From Chamaecyparis obtusa (taxonomy: Eukaryota; Streptophyta; Pinopsida; Cupressales; Cupressaceae), in contig BSBK01006739.1 of the NCBI GenBank assembly GCA_027943335.1, forward strand, positions 1 through 64,000: 64,000 nucleotides of DNA. Reading direction: 5' to 3'. The translations under genes and the position numbers were made by a program. Of this stretch, positions 51,950 through 63,826 are shown in pieces. The notes beneath the pieces were generated by a model. The model was not told where the DNA came from. It ran no database searches and worked only from the letters and a program-made list of their open reading frames with translations. The stretch's first letter is position 1. The number at the start of each line of letters is the position of its first letter.

Positions 51950-52790
51950 ATCTCGAGCATTAAATATTTACATATACATGCCTTAGTAAAAAGTGTAACA
52001 TTAACATCAAGAAAGTAGTGAGAAAAAAAATAACATTTCTATCTTTCCACAAAGCAAAGAGGATTTCCATCCTAAGAGCATGAAAAATCTAGGTAAACTT
52101 GAAGGGAATGTGAGGCCAATCTCCCAAAAGAGTCATATGCCAAGGAAAAAGATCTGGCCAAAAAGGCCAAAATAAATCATGAATCCAACACAAGTTCTGG
52201 GGATGATGACATAATTAGAAGAGGTGTTTGAACTTCTCCAGTTGCTCACAAAATGGGCAAGGAGGGTCAAGAATACCCATATGTTGTAGGTAGGAGCCCA
52301 ATGACAAGCCTTGGAAAAGAATACTCTAGGTAAGATGGGTGATCTTGGGCTCGATAATGGCAAACCAAATATTTTGGAATTTTCCATGCCAAATAGGTTG
52401 AGAGAATTGCAAATGCCACTTAAGATTCAAAGATGGCACCATGTTGGAAGATGCAGAGAAAGCCAACGATAGCCCAACCATGGTTTGTAGTTGCAAAAAG
52501 AGGTATTTGGGAACCAACCAATCTTTCCACTAGAGCTTATCAAAGTCTTTCCACCAGAGCTTATCAAAATGAATGCCTATTTTGTGTAGCATATTTAGAG
52601 GCATAGTAGACATGACCATGTTGAATGTTCGCCAATTTGATCAGACAAGCTGATACTAAGCTTACTAAACTTGCATATCTTCCCAAGAGCAAAGATTCAT
52701 AATAGCTCTTGCAAAAAAAATATGCTAATGCTACATTTGTGAAAATGAAAGGCACAAACCCCAAACGATTCGACCAAGGGTAACCCTTCG
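51950..52790 (-). pseudogene. LINE ORF2 fragment (zf-RVT region)
   Basis: The minus strand reads, across frameshifts and stops, through a thumb-like stretch (LGFVPFIFTNVALAYF...), LVPKYLFLQLQTMVGLSLAF, LQFSQPIWHGKFQNIW, a zinc-binding stretch CPFCEQLEKFKHLF and ALRMEILFALWKDRN. That succession is typical of the zf-RVT region after the reverse transcriptase in plant LINEs. No palm domain is present, so it is a 5'-truncated or decayed fragment. Confidence 0.55.
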
Positions 52791-52869
52791 ACTAACTCAA
52801 GCCAACATAAAATTTCTTAAATATATTAATAAAAAATCAATTATCGAACACAATCTTTTCAATATCCTC

Positions 52870-53585
52870 TTCTGAAACATCAAAATTCAGATTTCCTTTT
52901 ATTATTATTCATTTATATCTTCCAATCTAATGATACACATTTCTAAGCATTATTTACTTAAATTTATTTGATTCCTTTACAATTATATGCAGATCATATG
53001 ATATGCTCGTTAAATTCTAAACATTTTATGGGGATGCCGACATGGAATGGAACCATGCCAAACAATGTGAAAACGGGAATGGTGTTGTTATGTACTAGAT
53101 ATTTTTAATGATCATCATGAACACTGGTAACTATGATCCCATCTTCCAGCTTTCTCGCTCAATGTGCAGAAAATTATGAAAAATAAATTATTGTTTTAAA
53201 TTTGAGAATCAGAGGAGTTTTACCCAATTGTCCTACAGTATTTATGATATGTTTTATTTGTCTTGTTTTCCTCACCCTGCCCTTTTTAACAAGGATATAT
53301 AAGAGCATCAAACCAAGAATATCCAATCAAACTACTTCAAAACTCAGTTTTCTTTTTATTATTTATTTTATTAGTTTCAAATCCAATCATACACATTTCT
53401 AAGCATTATTTAATTAAATTTATTTGATTTCTTTACAATTATATGCAGACCATATGATATGCTCGTTAAATTCTAAACATTTTATGGGGATACCGATATG
53501 GAACGGAATCCTGTTTCCTACTCAAAACCAGCTTTTTTAGGGGTTCCTAATGAGAAAACAGGATGATCGATATGCAGCCATAATT
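52870..53585. repeat. Duplicated AT-rich segments upstream of the RNase gene
   Basis: About 52895-53045 and 53370-53510 align closely (ACACATTTCTAAGCATTATT, CATATGATATGCTCGTTAAA, TTCTAAACATTTTATGGGGA). Between them lies a copy of the RNase promoter region. Confidence 0.75.
53110..53335 (+). repeat. Upstream duplicate of the RNase T2 promoter region
   Basis: Aligns with 54745-55040: GGTAACTATGA.CCCATCTT, AATTTGAGA.(T)CAGAGGAGTTTT, TGTCCTACAGTA, TTGTCTTGTTTTCCTCACC, TTTAACAAGGATATA and GAGAATATCCAATCAA in the same order. No coding sequence of the gene follows this copy. Confidence 0.75.
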
Positions 53586-54740
53586 GACAAACATATCCAT
53601 TTATCGTAAGTTTGATGTGGACATTTTTAATTTGATGGTCACCCCGTCTAATCAGTTTGGTCATTTTAATGTCTTTCATTACGTTTTAAGAAAAATATCA
53701 ATTGTTTTTTATGTGTTATTGTCAAATTTTTAAATTTTTAAATAATTTAATAAATTATTTTAAATTTAAATATTTTATTAATATAATTTGTCATACATAT
53801 ATTAAATATAATAAATATTTTATTTTTAAAAATGCAAAATCTAATTCATATTTTGTTTTATTTTATCCATTAGAAATATAGATACAAAATATAAAATAAT
53901 TCTTTTTGACTTTGTGTTCTTCCCTATCTGATTTCTAATATATTTGATGATCTAGTTTGTTTTGAAAATCCTCTTTCACAATCAACACTACTTGCAGTAA
54001 TAGTAAGTTTCATATGAAGATCTAACTTTTATGCCAAATATTTTGTGAAGAAATAATAAAATTTAGATAAAATTGTCAGTTGATAAGAAACAAAAAAAAA
54101 TTAGTGATATGAATTTTTTATCTAGATACAAAGAATGTAAAATTATAAAATAAGTATAAATTATAACAAGTGCAAAAAAATTACAGGAGCAAGTTTCTAA
54201 ATTCATGTAATTATAAATTAGTCACATATTAAAAAATCTCAAATTAACCGTGCATAAAATCAAAAAATAATATAAATTAGTAATATATAAAAAAATATCA
54301 AATTAATATAAATATAAGTAAATTTTAAAAATCATATGTTTTATTTGAAAAATATTTTAAAATAATAATATATATTGAAGATTTTAATTGTGATAAAAAT
54401 AATATAAATATAAAATATATATATTGCATAATAGTATTGTTTATTAGTGAAACAAGTTTCTAAAATTCATATATTTTCTCTTATAAAAATTTTAAATTAA
54501 TATTAATATATAAAAATAAAATAGAAACATACTATTTTTGTTTAAATTAATATTAATATATAATAATAAAATAGAAACTTATATATTATTAAATATCTTA
54601 TATATATCATATATATTATAAACTAATAGATTTATACTATTAAATAAAATAATATCATACTTACCGTTTTATAAAAAATTAACCTCTGAAATACTGTTAA
54701 AAAATAGAAAAACGGCCAATACGGCCATTAAATTCCAGGC
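53586..54740. other. Very AT-rich spacer
   Basis: No gene or clear repeat; long A/T runs separate the two promoter-like copies. Confidence 0.4.
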
Positions 54741-55060
54741 CTGATCAGCGGTAACTATGAGCCCATCTTATACTTCGTATACTATTCAGCTTTATCGCTC
54801 AATGCGAAGGAAATCATAAAAAAGAATTGCTGTTTAAATTTGAGAGCCAGAGGAGTTTTAACCATTTGTCATAAAAGAAATTTACCGTTTTAATCTGAGA
54901 ACCAGAGGAGTTTTAAGTTTTACCCATTTGTCCTACAGTAATTATGAGCTTGGTTGCATTTGTCTTGTTTTCCTCACCATGCCCTTTTAACAAGGATATA
55001 AAAAAGCATCAAAGATGAGAATATCCAATCAATCTAACGCGATTCCGGCCAAATTTTACT

Positions 55061-55067
55061 TATAAAA
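55061..55067 (+). promoter_or_regulatory. TATA box of the RNase T2 gene
   Basis: TATAAAA, 42 bp before the ATG at 55109, giving an expected start of transcription near 55090. Confidence 0.7.
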
Positions 55068-55108
55068 GCTATGTAAATCCAGCTTAGGGAGCATAGGTGT
55101 TCTGCAAC

Positions 55109-57126
55109 ATGGAGTTCTTTACCAAAACAGTGAGAGTTTTTGTTGTTCTGTTCTTGTGCAGTAGTATTTGTTTTACTGCTAAAGCTCAGGATTTTGATTT
55201 CTTTTACCTGGTTCAGCAGGTAATGCTATTAACAAACTCTCTGACACAAATTTATGCATACAGTGACCGAATCTGCAATTCAGCCATCTTTCTTTCATTT
55301 TGCTTATGGATTATCAACCCCTGCATAAACAGTTGGTGCAATGGGAGACCCCTGTTTCTCATTTAACCAGCCTGTGTTTTACCACAATCCATAGGCTCTT
55401 TCTTTTGGAATGTGATTTGAAAAGTCAATTGGGCAAAATAAATATAGTTATTAACCTGAATTGTTTCAATTTTCTGAGATTTTTGTAGATGATTTAATCA
55501 AGTTTTACAGTCTTTTTTTCATTTTGTTTGATAAATAGATAATAAGCTAAGTGGCCTCAATCCTGAGAAAATTTTATGGAGTTGGAGTGGATGATCTTCT
55601 GGGAAGGCCCAATGCTTCGCCTCTGTGAGCATCACCTAGATGCAATGATTGCTAAGTGTGTTATGAGAGATGGACTCTTATGAACCATAAATTTGACTCC
55701 AGAACTACACAGTTGAATTCTGATAGCAATATGATAGTTAGATTTGTTATGGAAAATATCTCTTATTTATCAAAATAAATATAGTTATTGGCTTGAATTT
55801 ATCCAGTCTTTCCTAGTGGAATGTGATTTGAAAAGTCTATGTAAACAAAGTAAATATAGTTATTGGCATAAATTGTTTCTGGATTTGATTGTGTGAGGTT
55901 TTTTAAAGATATTTTTTTATGGTACATTTCTTATTTTCTGTTTTAAAAAATTGATGCCATGAAAATAAATATAGTTATTGACATGAATTGTTTCTGAATT
56001 TGACTGTATGGGGTTTTTCTTTGATGTTTTAGATCAAATTTCATAGTCCATCTCTTACTTTTTGTTTCTGAATGATGTAACATCCTGTTTGATTCAAAAT
56101 TTGATGAAAAATTCACACAACCTTATCCAAAAACAATGTATAACACTATCATAGACCTAGATTGTTTGCATAAATTGTTTTTGGATTTGACTGTGTGTTT
56201 TTTCAGATATTTTTATCAAATTATGGTTTATTTCTTACTTTCTATTTTAAAAAATCGATGTCAACAAATTATTGACATGAACAATCTCTAGATTTGTGAG
56301 ATTTTTCTTTAATGTTTCAGATCAAATTCCATGATCCATCTAAAATATACATTACTGTTGTAGTTAGATCATAAAGATTTTGTAAATTTTTGTGTACAGT
56401 GGCCTGGATCTTTCTGTGATACATCAAAAGGGTGCTGCTATCCTTCCACAGGGAAGCCTGCATCAGATTTTTCAATCCATGGTCTATGGCCAAATTATAA
56501 TGATGGCGGTTACCCTTCTAACTGTGATCCCAACAGTTCCTTTGATCCTTCACAGGTATTAATTGCATCATGTTCTTATCCTACATAATTTCTGGTATAA
56601 ATTGTGTGTATTTATTTCATTCATGTTTCAAATTATATTCTATTACTCTCCAGGAAGATTTATTTTGTAACCAGAATAAAAACTGGTGTTGTGCATGCAG
56701 ATAAGTGATTTGAGAAACGAGATCAGCTCAAAATGGGGATCACTGGCATGTCCCAGCAGCAATGGAGAAAAATTTTGGCAGCATGAATGGGAGAAACATG
56801 GGACCTGCTCAGAGAGTGTTTTGAGCCAACATGATTATTTTGCAGCTGCCCTGAGTCTCAAAGATAGTGTTGATATTCTGGGTGCCTTGGAGAATGCAGG
56901 AATCCAGCCAAATGGGGGACAATACAGTGTGAGCAGCATAACGGATGCATTGAAACAGGGTACTGGTTTTACAGCAGGGATTGAATGCAATACAGATGAA
57001 TCAGGAAACAAACAATTGTATCAAATATATTTGTGTGTGGATTCCTCTGGCTCTAGTTTTATTGATTGTCCTGTACTGCCTAAGGGCAAGTGTTCTGGTT
57101 CCCAAGTTGAATTTCCTTCCTTCTAG
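55109..57126 (+). CDS. S-like ribonuclease T2, three exons, intact
   Basis: Exons 55109-55219, 56400-56555 and 56701-57126, with canonical GT...AG introns in phase 0, encode 230 residues, the usual length for plant T2 RNases. Residues 1-26 look like a signal peptide (MEFFTKTVRVFVVLFLCSSI then CFTAKA), so the product should enter the secretory pathway. The two catalytic segments are present: CAS I FSIHGLWPNY (His64) and CAS II FWQHEWEKHGTC (His117, Glu118, Lys121, His122). Paired cysteines (CCYPS, SNCDP, ACPSS, HGTCSES, IECN, YLCVD, IDCP, GKC) fit the family's disulfides. T2 enzymes cut single-stranded RNA through 2',3'-cyclic phosphates; S-like members act in phosphate recycling, defence or storage, but the role here cannot be told from sequence. 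The ATG at 55109 is chosen because the signal peptide starts there and the TATA box is 42 bp upstream. Confidence 0.95.
55430..56345 (+). repeat. Imperfect repeats in intron 1 of the RNase gene
   Basis: AAATAAATATAGTTATTGRC, followed by ATGAATTGTTTCTGGATTTG and a T-rich stretch, recurs near 55436, 55772, 55850, 55965, 56165 and 56268 with spacing of about 80-200 bp. The same words occur near 19.0 and 25.9 kb, so the family is dispersed. Confidence 0.6.
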
Positions 57127-58560
57127 ATGAAGAATAAGATGAACAATAAGAGCCAGTTGGTATTCTATTATGTGTAATTCATTCTATATAATCAATAATA
57201 CCATTGAAAGTTAGAAACTATTTTTTATATTTGATATTCAATTGATCGGGTTTGGCATCTGTCAAAATCTTATCTTAATTTAGTTCCTTTCAAAATCTTA
57301 TTTCATAATTTCAAATCATTTTCTATTTTTTACAACAGTTTATTTGACAAGTGCTCGTTTTAGGTTCACATCATCAAATATGATACCACATCAGTATGTT
57401 TTTTATTGGAGTGTGTAGAATAATCCCAAAAAAATTAGATCATAATTATACTTAGTCATATTTTATTGGTGTGTTGATCTGACATCACAGAATTTATTGC
57501 TAAATCTGCAAAGTTACAATCAATAATAAACTTATATCAACACTAACAACTTAGAAAATCACAATTACTAATAATTTAATATTTGATAATATTGAATGTA
57601 AAATCAACAAATGCTATAACAATTATGAAAACACATTTAATCTCCATTAAACACCTTAAAATATTATAATTAATAAGATATTTCATTAATCTCTAAACTA
57701 ATTTAAAATGTTATTGTTGAATATCCAAAAAAAACAGTCAAGAAAATATTTTTATTGTAAATGAAGTGATAGAAATTAGAATAGTTTTAACTATATTTAA
57801 TCATTTGTTATTTAAACAAATCACCTAAAAAAAGATTTAAGCTCTTTTTGTGGAGAGGTTTTCAAATTTTCCTGTACTTTTTTCTATAATATGAACATAT
57901 CAGTACTATCCAGATTATTTAGGAAGACTGTTTACAACTAATAATTCCAATCTAAAAAAAAAAATTAAATCAGTGAAGTTTGTTTAGATTTTATTCTTAA
58001 GATTGTTTCTTGCTTTAGTTTCTATGTTTAGATTTGATTTTTTATGATTTTATCTCTTGCTTTTAATCTTAGCTTTAGATTTTATTTTTAAGATTTTATT
58101 TTTGCTTTTGTTTCTAAGTTTTAAGGTTTGGTTTTTTCAGATTTTAAGCTGTTCGAATGTCGTTTTTCCAATGCTGTTTTATTAGAGTCCCAACTAAAAG
58201 AATGTTTTGGAGAGAGTGTGAACGTGATTAAATATAGTCGGCTGAAAGCGAAGGCCATCAATGCCAAATTATTGTAGGTCATGGTGTCATTTGTGACTCA
58301 TCATGCCTACCCATTTTACCCAAACATGGAATACACTTTATGCCTTAAATAGATTGAATCATGCATACTAGGGTTTTATTGTTGTTTACAATATAGATAT
58401 AATAAAATATTATTATCTATTTATTTTAATAGAAGATTTTTTTATAAAATAGATTTAAAATATTTCAGCTAGAACCCTATGTTTTTATGCTGCTAAAGTA
58501 AACATTGAAAAAAAATATGAAACACTTTATTTTTTTCGTTTTGAAAATAATCATAATTTT
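57127..58560. other. Intergenic AT-rich sequence
   Basis: 3' flank of the RNase gene; ATCAATAATA near 57190 could act in polyadenylation. No further gene seen. Confidence 0.4.
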
Positions 58561-58576
58561 GATAAAATTCTAATTT

Positions 58577-58660
58577 ATATATATATATATATATATTTTT
58601 ATCGGTAAAGGCCGAAGTCAAGTTTTTGTATTATGCAGAAAGAAAGTATACAGAATCTAA
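58577..58660 (-). repeat. (TA)n and possible LINE 3' tail
   Basis: A (TA)n run, then TTTTTATCGGTAAAGGCCG; on the minus strand this reads as GCC...TTTACCGATAAAAA, reminiscent of plant LINE 3' ends. It agrees in orientation with the LINE fragment at 61173-62085, but the link is uncertain. Confidence 0.3.
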
Positions 58661-58904
58661 CATCTAGTAATCAAAATAATGTTCAAATATGGAGAATATA
58701 TAATGTGGAGCATAAGCTCTCTCCATGAAATACTAGTATCAACCATGAAGAAAGAAAGCTGAAAGCTACTTATCCCTACCAGTAATAGACGGTTTCAAGC
58801 AATCAACATTCAAACTGGGATCAACTTTATATCAGCACCGTCAAATCTTCATTCTTCTCTCGGGCATCGACAAGATTAACCACAACAAGAACCTCAGTTA
58901 CATT

Positions 58905-60205
58905 TGTGCTTGGTCGCATGATCGCAAAGCACCATACTAACCTCTGCGATCATGCGACCGCAACCTCTTAACCGCGCAATGCCGATCACATCCCCTCTCA
59001 AAAGTCTTCGACCACATCACCAGTCAGCAACCAATTAGAAATAAGCACGTGAGCAGCGCCGGCACCGGACCCACCTCACAACTCCGCAACAGCGACGCCT
59101 CCATAGCTGTCGCATGGTCGCATAGGCCGGGAAAATTCCATGCGATCACGCAACAACCGTTGGATCTGGAATCTTTCCCTTCTGAGACAGTAGGCCCGCC
59201 TGCCAATCTGCCACCTTGTTTCTCAGACCAACCGGAGACCGCCACAACACCACCTTCCCTGATAGCAGGACCACTGCATCTATCCACCAATGGGCCCCAT
59301 ATGTCAACCGGTCGCATGATCGCATGTCAAAAAAATCTGACATGCGATCGTGCAACAACCAATAAAATCACGCGCCTTCGCTTCCTTTCTAACGCCCGCC
59401 TGCCAATCTACCACCCTATTTCTCAGACCAACCAGAGACCGCCACAACACCACCTTCCCTGATAGCACGACCACTAAATCTATCCACCAACGGGCCCCAA
59501 GTGACAGATGTCAACCGATCGCATGATTGCATGTCAAAAAATTTCTAACATGCGATCATGCGACAACCAATAAAATCACGCGCCTTCGCTTCCTTTCTAA
59601 CACCAGGACCACCCCAAAACCTTGCGCAATCGGCACTGACACCCCTCCACCATGCACTGACACGACCAACGAGAGGACACCAGGGTGGCGTGACATGTCA
59701 TTGGTCCCTCTGATCACTATCCCAATCGATAGCAAAGTGTACCATACTTTTCACTTACCACAACTACCTCGGGCCTTCCCTTCTGCCTTGTCGCATGATC
59801 GCAAGGCAGTTTTTCCACTCTTGCGATCATTCAACCAGACCACATTTCTACCGCAACTACCCAACTGCAGCATCTAATGAAGTTTTATTTTATTGTATTC
59901 CTTTCTCTCTGATGTTTCATCAAATCGGATTTTTTCTGGGCATTTCTAGAAGTTTCCCGGAGGTTGTATGTTTTTGAAAAAGGGCAAAAAGCTCTACAAT
60001 GGTTTCCATCAATGACTGTAGTGTCGTCAGAGCTGAAGTGGGGATGACAGCTATTAAAAGTACTTGCTCTTTGATCACTATCCCAATCGATAGCCAAGTT
60101 TACCATTCTTTTCACTTACCACAACTACCCCGAGCCTTCCCTTCTGCCTTGTCGCATGATCGCAAGGCAATTTTTCCACTCTTGCGATCATGCGACCAGA
60201 CCACA
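58905..60205. repeat. GC-richer block with CGCATGATCGCA motifs and duplications
   Basis: About twelve copies or near-copies of CGCATGATCGCA/TGCGATCATGCG. Two kinds of duplication lie in it: 59194-59393 with 59394-59601 (tandem, period 200 bp, starting GCCCGCCTGCCAATCT), and about 59709-59880 with 60070-60240 (starting TGATCACTATCCCAATCGAT). No supported coding sequence; open frames arise from the GC content. Confidence 0.8.
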
Positions 60206-60280
60206 TTTCTACCGCAACTACCCAGCTGCAGCATTTAATGTCAAAATAGGGAGAGATCTTCTCCAGGGAGATCAGAGAGG

Positions 60281-60342
60281 ATATGTACTTGTCCTTTTGA
60301 TCGATCAACCTTTATGTACTTGTCCTTTTGATCGATCAACCT
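60281..60342 (+). repeat. Two-copy 30-bp tandem repeat
   Basis: TATGTACTTGTCCTTTTGAT, continuing CGATCAACCT, is present twice head to tail. Confidence 0.9.
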
Positions 60343-60639
60343 TTTTTGAATCCAGCAAAAGCTTCGCCTTCCAACTTTGAAAGTGACTGAAAAGATGGAT
60401 AAAAATACCCTGCAATACATTTTTCACTTGCTAGATTTGGAAGGAATCGAAATGATGAAGAAACCGCTTCCACATATAGCCTTGAGAGCCAATCCCTCTC
60501 TGACATATTTAACTCAAGAAGGTGACGGGACGTTTCTAGAATGAGGATTGGTTTATGAACATTTAACTTGTACAAGTTGACAAACTCATATGTGCGATGT
60601 GATCAATTTTGAAGCTGTACTCTACACAATACCCTTATC

Positions 60640-61010
60640 TGATTTGACTAATCGGAAGGGGATGAAGAATCATTTTCAAAACTGTGAGAGTGCTCGTCAT
60701 CCACCTCCCTTGCATCCTGAACCTCTTCATCTTCATCGTTTTCCTCATTATCATCATCCTTGTCCTCCTCCATATCCTCCTGGCCCTCATCAGCTTACTC
60801 TGATTTTTCTTCATCTTCCTCGGTATCCTCTTCTTCATCGTCCTCCTCTGAACCCTGGGGATCATCAAAATTTTCTTCCTCGTTCTCGGAAGAGTCTGGG
60901 CTGCCTAATCCCTCCATTCGTGCATCATACTTGAATTTGAAAATCTAGTCAATATTCTCATCAAAGTCATCACCAAGTGGAGAGGGAAGACCATCCTGTA
61001 TCTATGCCTT
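60640..61010 (-). pseudogene. Acidic protein remnant
   Basis: The minus strand reads FKYDARMEGLGSPDSSENEE then a run of Asp/Glu over about 90 residues (EEDDEEEDTEEDEE, DDDNEENDEDEE), with a TAG inside it and another TAG upstream. No named domain. It may be a linker of a transposon protein or a host-gene fragment. Confidence 0.35.
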
Positions 61011-61172
61011 GTTAGAAGAAAATTTGACCGCGAATAGGACCACCCTGTGATGCACGCTGCACTGATGGAGTTGGGCAAGCAAATTCCTCGATTTGATAAG
61101 CTGGTTCAGGTGATATGGCCCTTTTTGAAAGAAGTGTCCATCCTTTCACCTTGCCGAGTTCTGACTGAGATG

Positions 61173-62085
61173 CTAGTCATTCGAAATGGATCTGACGTGT
61201 ACTCCACTTGCTGCCATATTAGCCAACTCATCAGCTTTACGGTTACTTTCACGGTAGATATGGTTAGCCGTTATTGATTCAAATTTGGAGATAATATTCA
61301 AAATCACCTCTAAAAAAATTTGAAGTTTCCAGTTTGTAATGGCTCCTGATCTGATTGCATTTATGATTATCATAGAAACCCCTTCAATTTCCACTTTATT
61401 AAATCCTAAATCCCTGACAAGGATTAGACCATGATAAAGGGCTTTAATCTCTGCAACATTGTTAGTATCTAGTTCTAGAGGAATGGCTAATTGAGCAATA
61501 ATTTGACCTTGTGAAGAGTGAATGATGCACCTAGCACCCAAAGGCCCAGGATTACCTTTTGATGCGCCATCAAAATTTAATTTTACCCATCCCGGGGATG
61601 GAGAATTCCAAACACATGATTGTCTTAGAAGCCCACTATTCTTGCAACCTTTTCCTAAAGAGCTAGGAGCTTTCAACCCATGCCAACTTTTCAACATCTT
61701 ATCATCCCAACTCGTGTAAAATTTATGAATTGGTGAATGTGTTTGATTTCGAAAATTCATGATCTCCACTATTGCTGCTTCAATTCTGTTCAAAATTTTC
61801 CCGATATCCATTGATTTATCCTAAAAGATTCTCCTGTTTCTTTCTTTCCAAATTTCCCAAAGTATAATTGAAGGAGAGATCATCCATAGATTACCACACA
61901 AGTTGTCTTTAAAGAGAGTTGGGCAAGCAAGAAGATGTAATTGAAGGTTTTGATGAGGAGCAGATTGCTAATTCAATTTCGAGTATAGCCACTCCCAACA
62001 TTCTATGGCAAAGGGGCAGGAAAATAATAGGTGATTGTGAGATTCATGTTTCAGACACATGTAACATCTTGATGGACCCAAGAAT
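61173..62085 (-). pseudogene. LINE ORF2 C-terminus: zf-RVT and RNase H
   Basis: The minus strand from 62085 reads a zinc-binding zf-RVT motif (CYMCLKHESHNHLLFSCPFA) and SIILWEIWKERNRRIF, then the 212-codon open frame at 61173-61811 with an RVT_3-type RNase H: GWVKLNFDGASKGNPGPLGA (first Asp), NVAEIKALYHGL (Glu), VEIEGVSMIIINAI (usual Asp replaced) and RESNRKADELANMAA. TAG stops lie near 61980 and at 61821. RNase H after zf-RVT is known for plant LINEs. The third catalytic acid appears to be lost (EGVS for E.DS), so it is decayed. Confidence 0.8.
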
Positions 62086-63370
62086 TTTTCTTAATAAAAA
62101 AATTATTTGTTTGAAATAGGATTGGTTCAAACAAATTTATGTTATAAGACCATTTTTTAGAAGGCTTTCTCCATATTGCATTTTATTCTCCAAGCACATT
62201 ATAAAATTGAAAATTATTTGTGATTAAAAAAATATTTTTTACTCTATCTTTGCTTAGTGAAAATCAAATAAGTATCAATTTAAACTCTTTTGAATTTCAA
62301 GATTAAAAATATTAAATTGGTGTTACATATTTGTTTTAATTTTAAGATGTTTTAAAAAATACTAAAATTTTAATAAATCTAATTAGATAAAGTCAAATTC
62401 CTATATTTCAGGAGAGGTCACAAGGCAATTGTTTAGTGTTCGGATGCTCACACATGTTTTCTTTCCTAACGTTATTTTATTTACACACAATAGTGGTGCA
62501 TTATAGTTGCACCATAGAAGCCGCCAATGAATTCGGGCATCCCCTGTATGACAAATATAATATTGGGATTTCTACATGTATGGACAAACATGCAGAATAT
62601 AATAATTTCCGGTGGTTATAGAGCTTTTATTTACAAGAATCATTGTAGTATGTATGGACAGACAGTATGGACAAATCTATGATGGATATATAAATTATGT
62701 AGAGAGTCTATGAGCATTTCAAATGGAGCATTCACATCATATGATTTATGAATTAGAATGCCTTATAATAATTGAAATATATCACTATGCCTATTTAAAT
62801 TTTTAATGGTGAAATTACATTTCCACTTAATTTTGGATGTTTAATATATACCAGCATTTGTATTTGAAAGAGGTGACAATTTTTATTCATTAATTCAACA
62901 TTAACCTAGCTACATTGACTGAAAAATATATTATTTGATTCTGTTTGGAAAGTTCTATTTAAATGGATTATATAAAAGAAAATTTACATATATTTTATTA
63001 GTGTTTATAAATTTAATTATGTGATAAAGTTTTTTTAGATTTTTATTTTTTAATATTAGGTAGTTTATTTTCTATTTTTAGAAATTTAGGTAAAATGAGT
63101 TTGGCTTTCATCATTATCAAAATTTGAAGTGATCTTAAAAATATTTTCAATAATATCCTTTCTTTTCCTTTTTGAATATACGACATATAAATAATTGTAT
63201 CCAAGATTGTAATGAAGGTGCAATGGTTATGTTGATTTTATAGAGAATAGCATTTTGTACCTAAACATGTTTGTATAATTCAATATCACTTTTTCAATCT
63301 AATCTAATTAGTGTACATAATAAATTATTTCTTAGATATATCAAAATAATTTATAAAATTTATAAAAAAT

Positions 63371-63520
63371 TCTTGACAGTTTCAATATTACTTGTTGTAG
63401 AATCCTTCACAAAATTAAGTTAAAATAGCATTTTAATATACAACATCTTGACAGTTTCAATATTAATTCTTTAGAATCGTTCACAAAATTAAGCTAAAAT
63501 AGCATTTTAATATACAACAC
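63371..63520. repeat. Tandem duplication, unit 75 bp
   Basis: 63371-63445 and 63446-63520 each run TCTTGACAGTTTCAATATTA ... TAGCATTTTAATATACAACA with a few differences. Confidence 0.9.
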
Positions 63521-63741
63521 TTAAAATTAGAAATATCACATTATAAAAATTAAAAATTAAAAAAATATATATATTTTGTTATTTTTACAAAAATTGATTT
63601 CAATTTTTTTATTAATAGAACATCTATGGCTAATCAACTAACCATTAAAATCAATATTGAATATCATTAACCACAATTATCTAGCTAACAATAATAATCA
63701 TAATTATTTGATTTGAAATGATGAGCAAAATGTCCTTAAAT

Positions 63742-63826
63742 CAAAATATTTGTTAGTACTATAATGAGGGTATGAATGAAGCTCAAAATGCTTGTTAGTA
63801 CTATAATGAAGGTACAAATGAAATTT
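63742..63826. repeat. Tandem duplication, unit about 42 bp
   Basis: TTGTTAGTACTATAATGARG, followed by GTAYRAATGAA, occurs twice. Confidence 0.85.

Noticed and set aside
59049..59877. Open frames of 97-137 codons in the GC-rich block
   Set aside because: They are open on both strands owing to GC content, follow the 200-bp duplication, and have no domain.
60590..60948. Plus-strand Pro/His/Ser-rich frames
   Set aside because: They are the antisense of the acidic minus-strand remnant.
62436..62621. Small secreted-peptide-like frame (61 codons) with a hydrophobic start
   Set aside because: No TATA box, no homology recognised, and the surroundings are AT-rich; too weak to call.
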